A stretch of DNA of 13,685 nucleotides from JAPLXD01 sp043802865. Its GTDB lineage: Bacteria; Patescibacteriota; Minisyncoccia; Moranbacterales; UBA11712. Below, one piece after another: positions 6,400 through 12,096 of this stretch. Under the pieces are notes generated by a model. The model had not been told where the DNA came from. It worked only from the letters and a program-made list of their open reading frames with translations, and ran no database searches. The position numbers and the translations under genes are program-made. The DNA is taken from positions 1 to 13,685 of the forward strand of contig JAZDKQ010000037.1 in NCBI GenBank assembly GCA_043802865.1, in the 5' to 3' direction. The first letter of the stretch is position 1. Every line of letters begins with the position of its first letter.

Positions 6400-7395
6400 T
6401 TGAACCTCGTCAAAAAAATCCAGGAAAATATTTTTCGCTACGAATTATTTGAACGCGACGCGAAAATTGTGATCGGCGTTTCCGGCGGGCCGGATTCGGT
6501 TTGCCTTTTAGATGTATTATCAAAATTGCAGAAAAAATATAATCTGGAGTTGATCGTCGCACACGTGAATTATGATTTGCGTGGAAAATATTCTGATTTG
6601 GACGAAAAGCTAGTCAGAAATTTAGCTGAAAAATATTCTTTGCCAATTGAAATTTTGAAAGTTAAAAATTCAGAAATTAAGAAAGTTGGAAAGTCGGAGG
6701 ATAAATTAAGAACAATTCGATACGATTTTTTTGAAAAAGTTCTCAAAAAATACAAAGCCGACCTTGTTGCTGTTGCTCATAATCTGAACGATCAAGCTGA
6801 AACAGTTCTGATGCGGATCTTGCGAGGCACCGGACTGCGAGGATTGGGCGCAATTAGATTTTCGAGCCGTAGATGTCCGACCGCGCAGCCAGAGAAGAAT
6901 GCGGACGGACATCTACTCATCCGGCCGCTCCTGAACATTCCCCGAAAAGAAATTATTGCGTATCTGCGTAAGGGTAAAATTCCATATCGCATTGACAAAA
7001 CCAATCTCGGCACAGATTTCACGCGAAACAAAATCCGAAACAAGCTTCTGCACCAGCTCGAAAAAGACTTCAATCCGAATATCCAGGAACTGCTTTGCAA
7101 ATTTTCCGAGTCTGTCGCGGCGGACTATGATTTCATCGCCCGATTTGCAAATGCTTGGCTTGCGGAAAACAAAAATCTGCAAGTTTCCGCGCTGAATAAT
7201 TTGCACCCATCCATTTGCCGGGAAGTTCTCCGCCGATCTCTCGAAAAATATGCTCCCGATCTGCGCGAAATTGAATCCGCGCACATCGATGAAATCATGA
7301 AGATCCTGAAAAGTAATAAGAGCAAGAGACAGCAACTTCATTTCAAGAGCTTGAAAATTGGGAGAATTGGTGATAAATTGATCATAGGGAGATAA
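6400..7395 (+). CDS. tilS: tRNA(Ile)-lysidine synthase
   Basis: This 331-residue enzyme uses ATP to attach lysine to C34 of tRNA-Ile(CAU), switching it from Met to Ile identity. The N-type ATP pyrophosphatase loop SGGPDSV is at 28-34, the AHNLNDQAETVLMRILRG motif at 126-143, and the IDKTN...FTRNKIR motif with conserved Asp/Asn/Arg at about 198-213. The length suits the compact TilS class with a short C-terminal domain. The start is TTG at 6400, 14 nt after the gmk stop and with no Shine-Dalgarno. It gives the usual family beginning (L-V-K-K-I-Q), and no nearby ATG does. Residues 157-172, between the catalytic core and IRPLLNIPRKE, are encoded by a 48-bp near-palindrome that looks inserted in frame. 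A CAT-anticodon tRNA lies 2.9 kb downstream, though it looks more like an elongator Met. Confidence 0.93.
   Translation: MNLVKKIQENIFRYELFERDAKIVIGVSGGPDSVCLLDVLSKLQKKYNLELIVAHVNYDLRGKYSDLDEKLVRNLAEKYSLPIEILKVKNSEIKKVGKSEDKLRTIRYDFFEKVLKKYKADLVAVAHNLNDQAETVLMRILRGTGLRGLGAIRFSSRRCPTAQPEKNADGHLLIRPLLNIPRKEIIAYLRKGKIPYRIDKTNLGTDFTRNKIRNKLLHQLEKDFNPNIQELLCKFSESVAADYDFIARFANAWLAENKNLQVSALNNLHPSICREVLRRSLEKYAPDLREIESAHIDEIMKILKSNKSKRQQLHFKSLKIGRIGDKLIIGR
6869..6916. repeat. 48-bp near-perfect inverted repeat inside tilS
   Basis: The arms 6869-6884 and 6901-6916 match as inverted repeats at 15 of 16 positions (outer 11 bp GTAGATGTCCG / CGGACATCTAC, one A-A mismatch, then CCGC / GCGG), with a 16-nt centre. 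The element is 48 bp, exactly 16 codons, and keeps the tilS frame. It encodes a polar stretch at residues 157-172 in a region where TilS proteins usually have a short loop. This resembles intragenic palindromic elements such as those of Rickettsia, but no related copy is visible elsewhere in the window. Confidence 0.7.
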
Positions 7396-7427
7396 ACGGT
7401 AAAAATTTCTAATTCATAAGCAACTCC

Positions 7428-9281
7428 ATGAAAAACTTTATAAAAAATCTGATAATCATCCTCCTCGTATTCTTCGTCATATCCGGAATTGTGATGCTTT
7501 TCAACACCCCGGCGCAGCAAGTAACAAACATCACTCTCAATGAACTCGTCGCTCAAATCAACGACGGAAAAGTAAAGGATGTTTTGGTGAACGGAGAAAG
7601 TCTTGATATCACGCTCGCCGACGGCGCCAAGGAAAAAGCAAGAAAAGAAGCGGACGCCGCCCTCACGGAATCATTGAAAAATTATGGAGTTTCTTCCGAG
7701 CAATTGCGCTCTGTCAATATCAGCGTCAAAGACACGACTTCAGGCGCCTTCTGGGTCAATATCGCTCTTCCGTTTCTTCTCCCGTTCATCATCATCGGCG
7801 CGTTTTTGTGGTATATGATGCGCTCGGCCCAGCGCGGAAACAATCAAGCGCTTTCTTTTGGAATGTCGCGGGCGCGCCTCATCTCGCCTCAAAAAAACGG
7901 GAAGAAAAAAATTACCTTTGTGGATGTTGCCGGAGCGGAAGAGGCCAAAGAAGAATTGCGAGAGATCGTTGAATTCTTGAAGCACCCGAAAAAATTTCTT
8001 GATCTTGGAGCGCGCATCCCGAAAGGAGTTCTTCTTCTCGGCGCTCCCGGAACAGGAAAAACTTTGATTGCCAAGGCCGTCGCCGGAGAAGCCAATGTTC
8101 CTTTTTTCAGCATCTCCGGTTCGGAGTTTGTGGAAATGTTTGTCGGAGTCGGTGCCAGCCGCGTTCGCGATCTTTTCAAAACAGCCAAAAAAAGCGCGCC
8201 AGCCATCGTATTTATTGATGAGATCGACGCGGTCGGCCGCCATCGTGGAGCAGGGCTTGGCGGAGGACATGATGAAAGAGAGCAAACATTGAATCAGATC
8301 CTCGTGGAAATGGACGGATTTGATACGGACACGAATGTGATCGTGATCGCGGCGACCAATCGCCCGGATGTTCTTGATCCGGCGCTTTTGCGGCCCGGAA
8401 GATTTGACCGAAGGGTCGTCATGGACTTGCCGGACATCAAGGAACGCGAAGCTATCCTCAATATACACTCGAAAAACAAACCGCTTGAAAAAAATATCGA
8501 TTTCAAGGTCATTGCTTCGAGAACTCCAGGATTTTCGGGAGCTGATCTGTCCAACCTGGTCAACGAAGCGGCAATTCTGGCCGCGGGAAAAGGCAGAAAA
8601 AATATCTCTATGGAAGAAATGACCGTCTCAATTGAAAAAGTCATTCTGGGACCCGAAAGAAAAAGCAGGGTTCCCAACGTCAAGGAAAAAGAAATCACGG
8701 CTTATCACGAATCGGGGCACGCACTTGTGGCTTCGAATCTTCCGAACGCCGATCCGGTGCAAAAAGTATCTGTCCTTTCCCGCGGCCAAGCAGCCGGATA
8801 TACCTTGAGCGCTCCCATGGAAGACAAAAGGCTGTATACCCGCGCCTACTTCATCGATGAACTGGCCGTGTTTTTGGGAGGTTATGTCAGCGAAAAGATT
8901 GTTTTCAAAGACGTCACTACCGGCGCCTCGAATGATCTTGAGAGAGCGACCGACATGGCGCGAAAGATGGTGACGAGATATGGAATGAGCGCCCTCGGCC
9001 CGCGCACCTTCGGCCGCAAAGAAGAACTCGTATTCCTCGGAAAAGAAATGAGCGAAGAAAAAAACTATTCCGAAGCGACTGCCAAGGAAATCGACATAGA
9101 AGTTTCGCGCTTCATCGATGATGCGTACAAAACCGCGGAAAAGATCATCACCGAGAAAAAAGAAACGCTCGAGCGAATCGCCCAGACGCTTTTTGAAAAA
9201 GAAACTCTCGAACAAAAAGAATTCGATAAGTTGCTAAAAGACACAAAACAAACGAATATTGACACGAATTTAACTAAATAA
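7428..9281 (+). CDS. ftsH: ATP-dependent zinc metalloprotease FtsH
   Basis: This 617-residue, full-length membrane AAA+ protease degrades misassembled membrane proteins and regulatory proteins. Transmembrane helix 1 is at about 5-25, an extracytoplasmic domain of about 80 residues follows, and helix 2 is at about 108-130. The AAA domain has Walker A GAPGTGKT at 205-212, pore loop MFVGVGAS at 237-244, Walker B IVFIDEIDAVG at 260-270, and the second region of homology TNRPDVLDPALLRPGRFDR at 310-328. The protease domain has zinc motif HESGH at 427-431 (HEAGH is commoner) and third ligand Asp503 in SNDLERATD. The tail is charged. The ATG at 7428 starts a standard signal-anchor, 32 nt after tilS, with no Shine-Dalgarno. 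The next gene begins 1 nt after its stop. All catalytic residues are present. Confidence 0.97.
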   Translation: MKNFIKNLIIILLVFFVISGIVMLFNTPAQQVTNITLNELVAQINDGKVKDVLVNGESLDITLADGAKEKARKEADAALTESLKNYGVSSEQLRSVNISVKDTTSGAFWVNIALPFLLPFIIIGAFLWYMMRSAQRGNNQALSFGMSRARLISPQKNGKKKITFVDVAGAEEAKEELREIVEFLKHPKKFLDLGARIPKGVLLLGAPGTGKTLIAKAVAGEANVPFFSISGSEFVEMFVGVGASRVRDLFKTAKKSAPAIVFIDEIDAVGRHRGAGLGGGHDEREQTLNQILVEMDGFDTDTNVIVIAATNRPDVLDPALLRPGRFDRRVVMDLPDIKEREAILNIHSKNKPLEKNIDFKVIASRTPGFSGADLSNLVNEAAILAAGKGRKNISMEEMTVSIEKVILGPERKSRVPNVKEKEITAYHESGHALVASNLPNADPVQKVSVLSRGQAAGYTLSAPMEDKRLYTRAYFIDELAVFLGGYVSEKIVFKDVTTGASNDLERATDMARKMVTRYGMSALGPRTFGRKEELVFLGKEMSEEKNYSEATAKEIDIEVSRFIDDAYKTAEKIITEKKETLERIAQTLFEKETLEQKEFDKLLKDTKQTNIDTNLTK

Positions 9282-9282
9282 G

Positions 9283-10260
9283 ATGAATCTGAAAAATAAT
9301 AAAAACATCGAAAAGAAGCAAATTCCCTATATTGAAATCCTGAAGCAGGCCGGCCAAATCATCTGGCAAAACCGTTTTTTGCTTTGGTTCGGACTGCTAA
9401 TGGCGCTCGGGTCGCCCGGAAGTTTCAATATCGGAAGCAATAATGAAGATTTTGGAAAACAGGGCGAAGCAGCCAGGAGCTTTTTTGAAAATCATTGGCA
9501 GGTTGTTCTCGCGATAGCCGTGGTACTTTTCATAGTCGGCATAATTTTGTTTCTCATATCGCTTGTCGCAAAAGCCGGACTCATAAGGTCAGTTAATCTC
9601 GTCAACCAAAACAAAAAAGCCGATTTCAAAACCGGCTGGCTGTTTGGAAAAAAATATCTCGGAAAACTTTTCAAGCTTTCGGTATTGTTTTTTCTGGCTA
9701 CACTCTTGATCGTCGTTATTCTCGCAGTGCCCATAATCTATCTCATTGCCGTAAAGTCCTGGTTTGGCGCTATTTTGGTTGGAATTTTCGCGATCGCGAT
9801 TTTGATTCCGATCATATTCGTCTTTTCTCTCACCAAAATCTTCACTGAATTCTATATCATCCTTTCCGATCTTCGCCTTCGAAGCGCCATTGAAGCGGGA
9901 TACAATCTGCTTCTCAAGAATATCGGCAACTCGATCATTTTCGGGCTCCTCCTTCTTGCCGTGAGCCTCGCCGCCGGAATCATTCTCCTGCCCGTCGCCG
10001 GAATCGCTCTTGTTATTCTCATTCCCGCCGGCGCTGTTTTCTATTATCTTAGCAAAATCGCTTTCGCTATTTTCCTTGGATGTGCCATCCTTCTTTTCCT
10101 CGCCGCAATCTTGTTCGTCTCTGCCATTTTCCAAACCTACAAAACCGCCGCTTGGACTTTGTTTTTCCATGAAATCGCAAAAGTCGAAAAGCCGGAAGTT
10201 GAAACAGTCGCTGAAGCGGAGCTCGAAAAACCAATTATCGCCGCTCCGGAAAAAGTGTAA
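9283..10260 (+). CDS. Hypothetical polytopic membrane protein
   Basis: This is a 325-residue integral membrane protein with about six or seven hydrophobic segments (about 31-45, 73-97, 131-158, 160-183, 213-236, 237-255, 259-285). An amphipathic N-terminus (IEILKQAGQIIWQNRFLLWFG) and an acidic Pro/Glu/Ala-rich cytoplasmic tail flank them. The WTLFFHEIAK ending after the last helix recalls the membrane domains sometimes annotated as glycerophosphodiesterase membrane domain or DUF975-like, but no catalytic motif is seen. It starts 1 nt after the ftsH stop, so it is very likely translationally coupled to FtsH. It could be an FtsH partner or substrate, or a general envelope protein; this is inference from position only. 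No intrinsic terminator follows before the tRNA promoter. Confidence 0.85.
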   Translation: MNLKNNKNIEKKQIPYIEILKQAGQIIWQNRFLLWFGLLMALGSPGSFNIGSNNEDFGKQGEAARSFFENHWQVVLAIAVVLFIVGIILFLISLVAKAGLIRSVNLVNQNKKADFKTGWLFGKKYLGKLFKLSVLFFLATLLIVVILAVPIIYLIAVKSWFGAILVGIFAIAILIPIIFVFSLTKIFTEFYIILSDLRLRSAIEAGYNLLLKNIGNSIIFGLLLLAVSLAAGIILLPVAGIALVILIPAGAVFYYLSKIAFAIFLGCAILLFLAAILFVSAIFQTYKTAAWTLFFHEIAKVEKPEVETVAEAELEKPIIAAPEKV

Positions 10261-10264
10261 ATTG

Positions 10265-10298
10265 TTGACTTTAATCTTTGCGTTTAATAGGATATACT
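10265..10298 (+). promoter_or_regulatory. Promoter of the tRNA pair
   Basis: TTGACT (10265-10270) is followed at 17 bp by TAGGAT (10288-10293). A better -10 match, TATACT (10293-10298), sits 5 bases later at a 22-bp spacing. Either gives a start about 25-30 nt before the first tRNA. The exact -10 is uncertain. Confidence 0.55.
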
Positions 10299-10328
10299 TG
10301 CCGTATAAGCAAGTTTTATTTTGACGAC

Positions 10329-10403
10329 GGGACCGTAGCTCAGTGGTAGAGCACTCGGCTCATAACCGAAGGGTCATAGGTTCGATCCCTATCGGTCCCA
10401 CCA
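10329..10403 (+). tRNA. tRNA-Met (CAT), elongator type, CCA encoded
   Basis: The cloverleaf is complete: acceptor GGGACCG/CGGTCCC, D-stem GCTC/GAGC with GG in the loop, anticodon loop CTCATAA, T-arm ATAGG-TTCGATC-CCTAT, discriminator A, and encoded CCA at 10401-10403. The anticodon stem CTCGG/CCGAA has a C-A mismatch at its outer pair. A paired G1-C72 and the lack of GGG/CCC in the anticodon stem argue against initiator tRNA. A CAT anticodon could also be tRNA-Ile2, the TilS substrate, but elongator Met is more likely from overall similarity. Confidence 0.93.
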
Positions 10404-10417
10404 AATTATAATATTTC

Positions 10418-10490
10418 GGGCAATTGGCTCAGTGGTTAGAGCGCTTCCTTGACATGGAAGAGGTCACAGGTCCGATTCCTGTATTGCCCA
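10418..10490 (+). tRNA. tRNA-Val (GAC), no encoded CCA
   Basis: The stems pair fully: acceptor GGGCAAT/ATTGCCC, D-stem GCTC/GAGC, anticodon stem CTTCC/GGAAG with loop TTGACAT (anticodon GAC), variable AGGTC, T-stem ACAGG/CCTGT, discriminator A. The next bases are CAT, so the CCA tail must be added enzymatically, unlike in the neighbouring tRNA. The T-loop reads TCCGATT, so position 55 is C (10472) where U/pseudouridine is nearly universal. It lies 14 nt after the Met tRNA and probably shares its transcript. A TATAAT at 10407-10412 just before it could also act as its own -10. Confidence 0.92.
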
Positions 10491-10510
10491 CATAAAAAAT
10501 AATTTTTTAT

Positions 10511-10804
10511 ATGCCTGAAGAAAAAACCACAGAAAAAAAATTGACCAAAGCCGAGGAGCAAAAACTTCATGTTTTTTTCGTTGAAAAAGTCATCACCTTG
10601 ATGACCGGCGCAATGGGGCTCGTGGCAGCTCTCGCATGGAACGATGCTATTCGCAAATTGTTTGAGCGTGTTTTCGGAACGCAGGGCTCGGGCGATGTCA
10701 CCGCTATGTTCATTTATGCCGGAATCGTCACTGCGGCCGTTGTCTTGGTGACATACAGACTCACCAGATTCGCAGAGAGGATGAAAAAGAAGAATGATAA
10801 ATAA
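10511..10804 (+). CDS. Small two-span membrane protein, DUF5654-like
   Basis: This 97-residue protein has a charged N-terminus (1-20), a first hydrophobic segment with the motif LVAALAWNDAIRKLF at about 36-50, and a GTQGSGD turn. A second span, FIYAGIVTAAVVLVTYRL, and a basic tail RMKKKNDK follow. The A-x-x-W-N-D-A-I motif and two-helix layout match my recollection of the DUF5654 family found in CPR bacteria and archaea, whose function is unknown. The ATG at 10511 has no Shine-Dalgarno. It abuts an AT-only palindrome (10492-10510), so the mRNA may be leaderless or initiate without rRNA pairing. The gene lies 20 nt after tRNA-Val and converges on the recombinase gene. Confidence 0.82.
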   Translation: MPEEKTTEKKLTKAEEQKLHVFFVEKVITLMTGAMGLVAALAWNDAIRKLFERVFGTQGSGDVTAMFIYAGIVTAAVVLVTYRLTRFAERMKKKNDK

Positions 10805-10820
10805 AATTTCGCTTCAAAAT

Positions 10821-10840
10821 AAGACCCTAGAAAGGGTCTT
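10821..10840. terminator. Bidirectional intrinsic terminator between convergent genes
   Basis: A perfect 8-bp stem AAGACCCT/AGGGTCTT closes an AGAA loop, with T-rich sequence on both outer sides (CTTTATTT to the right, ATTTTG on the minus strand). It lies between the stop at 10804 and the recombinase stop at 10843, so it can serve both. Confidence 0.85.
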
Positions 10841-10842
10841 CT

Positions 10843-11808
10843 TTATTTCCTCTGTTTCCCATGAAACGCTTTGTGCACTTCCTTGAGCTGTTTGTTTGTC
10901 ACGTGGGTATATATTTGCGTTGTCGTGACGGAGGAGTGTCCGAGCATTTCCTGCACCGAACGGATGTCGGCGCCATTTTGAATGAGGTCGGTCGCGAAAG
11001 AGTGGCGAAGAGTGTGCGGATGGACATCTTTCACAATGCCAGCTTTCAGCGCGTAATATTTGACGATACGCTGAATCGAGCGGGGAGTGAGGCGCAATTT
11101 ATCGATTTTATTTTCAGTCCGAGCCTGATCCGCCTTGGGCTTATTTTTCTCCAAGCGCTTGATTCCATTTCTTGCAAATACTGCCGGATCGATATCGGGC
11201 CTTTTTTCAAGATATCTCTCAAGCGCGCCTTTCGCCCTGTCCGAAATGAAAACCACCCGAATTTTTCCGCCTTTTCCGCGCACGCTGAATTCTTGCGTTT
11301 TGAGATTCACATGGTCGCGATTGAGATTTGTGAGTTCAGAAACACGCAGACCGGAGCTGTATAACAATTCCAAGATCGCCCGGTCACGCAAAGATTTGAG
11401 ATCCGCGTCTTGAGCCGCTTCGAAAATCCGATCAACCTCGTCGCTTTCCAGAAATTCCACTTCTGTTCGTCGAGTTTTTCCGAGCTCGATCTTTTCCGCC
11501 GCGAGAGCTTTGATGTCACGCCTTGCCAGATATTTCAAAAAATTGCGAATGGCGATGACGTGATAGTTTTGCGTGATCTTTTTGAGAGAATGTCCCTTTT
11601 CATCCGTTTGACGGTTCAGATACAACCGAAAACTTCTCACCAGATCATCTGTAATGTCACTCGCCGAACCAATTTTCGCCCAAGCCAAAAACCGCTCGAG
11701 ATAATGGTCGTAGTTCTCGATCGTCTTTTGAGATCGGTCTTTCTCGATCTCAAGATATTCCAAATATTGAGTTTTGAGCTTTTTTATGTCCATTGCAATC
11801 TCTTGCAT
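10843..11808 (-). CDS. xerD: Tyrosine recombinase, XerC/XerD type
   Basis: This 321-residue protein has an N-terminal SAM-like core-binding domain (about 7-95) and a C-terminal catalytic domain (about 115-318). All active-site residues are present: Arg155 (GLRVSEL), Lys179 (GKGGK), His265 and Arg268 (HTLRHSFAT), His291 (LGHSS) and nucleophile Tyr300 (TTTQIYTHV). The sequence style is that of the Xer proteins that resolve chromosome dimers at dif; XerC and XerD cannot be told apart here, so the symbol is provisional. A basic insert of about 35 residues (about 205-240, ending in TPRS) lengthens it beyond E. coli XerD (298). The start may be Met1 (11808) or Met6 (11793). The second gives the usual M-D-I-x-K-L family start and has AAGAG upstream. 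A TATAAA at 11864-11869 (minus) is a possible -10 without a clear -35. No mobile-element genes surround it, which favours a housekeeping role. Confidence 0.9.
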   Translation of the reverse strand: MQEIAMDIKKLKTQYLEYLEIEKDRSQKTIENYDHYLERFLAWAKIGSASDITDDLVRSFRLYLNRQTDEKGHSLKKITQNYHVIAIRNFLKYLARRDIKALAAEKIELGKTRRTEVEFLESDEVDRIFEAAQDADLKSLRDRAILELLYSSGLRVSELTNLNRDHVNLKTQEFSVRGKGGKIRVVFISDRAKGALERYLEKRPDIDPAVFARNGIKRLEKNKPKADQARTENKIDKLRLTPRSIQRIVKYYALKAGIVKDVHPHTLRHSFATDLIQNGADIRSVQEMLGHSSVTTTQIYTHVTNKQLKEVHKAFHGKQRK

Positions 11809-11915
11809 TGCCTATCTTGGATTGTACCAAAAAACACAAGAATTGCCCAATGCAATATTTTCCTTTATACAAGCCAAATTAATCCAATTTTCACATTCTC
11901 TGCGCTTCCGATAGC

Positions 11916-11943
11916 TTGACACCATCCGACGATGTGCTAACCT
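11916..11943 (+). promoter_or_regulatory. Promoter of the LysM-CHAP gene
   Basis: A perfect -35 TTGACA (11916-11921) is followed at 16 bp by TAACCT (11938-11943), preceded by an extended -10 TGC. The start would be near 11950, leaving a leader of about 90 nt to the ATT at 12043, or about 145 nt to the TTG at 12097. Confidence 0.7.
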
Positions 11944-11963
11944 AGTAGCCGTGTAACAATTAG

Positions 11964-12035
11964 GGATCAGAAGGAAATCGCTTCAGTTATTCAGTTTTTC
12001 CGCGCCGGCTCGAGCCTCTGATCCAAGAGAGAGGA
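11964..12035 (+). promoter_or_regulatory. Candidate structured leader RNA controlling the LysM-CHAP gene
   Basis: A perfect 8-bp stem P1 (GGATCAGA 11964-11971 with TCTGATCC 12017-12024) encloses two smaller helices. P2 is GGAAA 11973-11977 with TTTCC 11997-12001. P3 is GGC-TCGA-GCC at 12007-12016. Together they make a three-way junction. Directly 3' is the purine tract AGAGAGAGGA (12026-12035), the best Shine-Dalgarno match in the window. CCTCT (12015-12019) can pair with AGAGG (12030-12034) instead, which would break P1 and P3 and hide that tract. A further hairpin TTTCCCC/GGGGAAA is at 12064-12086. I recognise no known riboswitch consensus. The folding is my own pairing by eye. Confidence 0.5.
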
Positions 12036-12096
12036 CAAACCTATTAGTAACCATTTCAACGATTTTCCCCAAAGAAAACGGGGAAAGCTGCGAACC

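Noticed and set aside
6400..7395. Frameshift or pseudogene in tilS because of the palindrome
   Set aside because: The frame is continuous through the element and all catalytic motifs on both sides are intact.
10329..10403. Initiator tRNA-fMet or tRNA-Ile2(CAU)
   Set aside because: G1-C72 is paired and the anticodon stem lacks three consecutive G-C pairs of the GGG/CCC type, so it is not an initiator. Ile2 cannot be fully excluded, but nothing specific supports it.
10492..10510. AT-only palindrome ATAAAAAAT-A-ATTTTTTAT as a terminator after the tRNAs
   Set aside because: It has no G-C pairs in the stem, so it would be too weak, and the next gene begins immediately after it.
10843..11808. Phage or integron integrase
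   Set aside because: The protein has Xer-style motifs and length, there are no att-like repeats or mobile genes nearby, and housekeeping genes surround it.
11840..12042. c-di-AMP (ydaO) riboswitch before the LysM-CHAP gene
   Set aside because: The context fits, and GCTAACCT with a nearby ATCCG recalls part of that consensus, but the G-rich core motifs (GGGGAACC, GGGGTGAATC) are absent and GCTAACCT overlaps a good extended -10.
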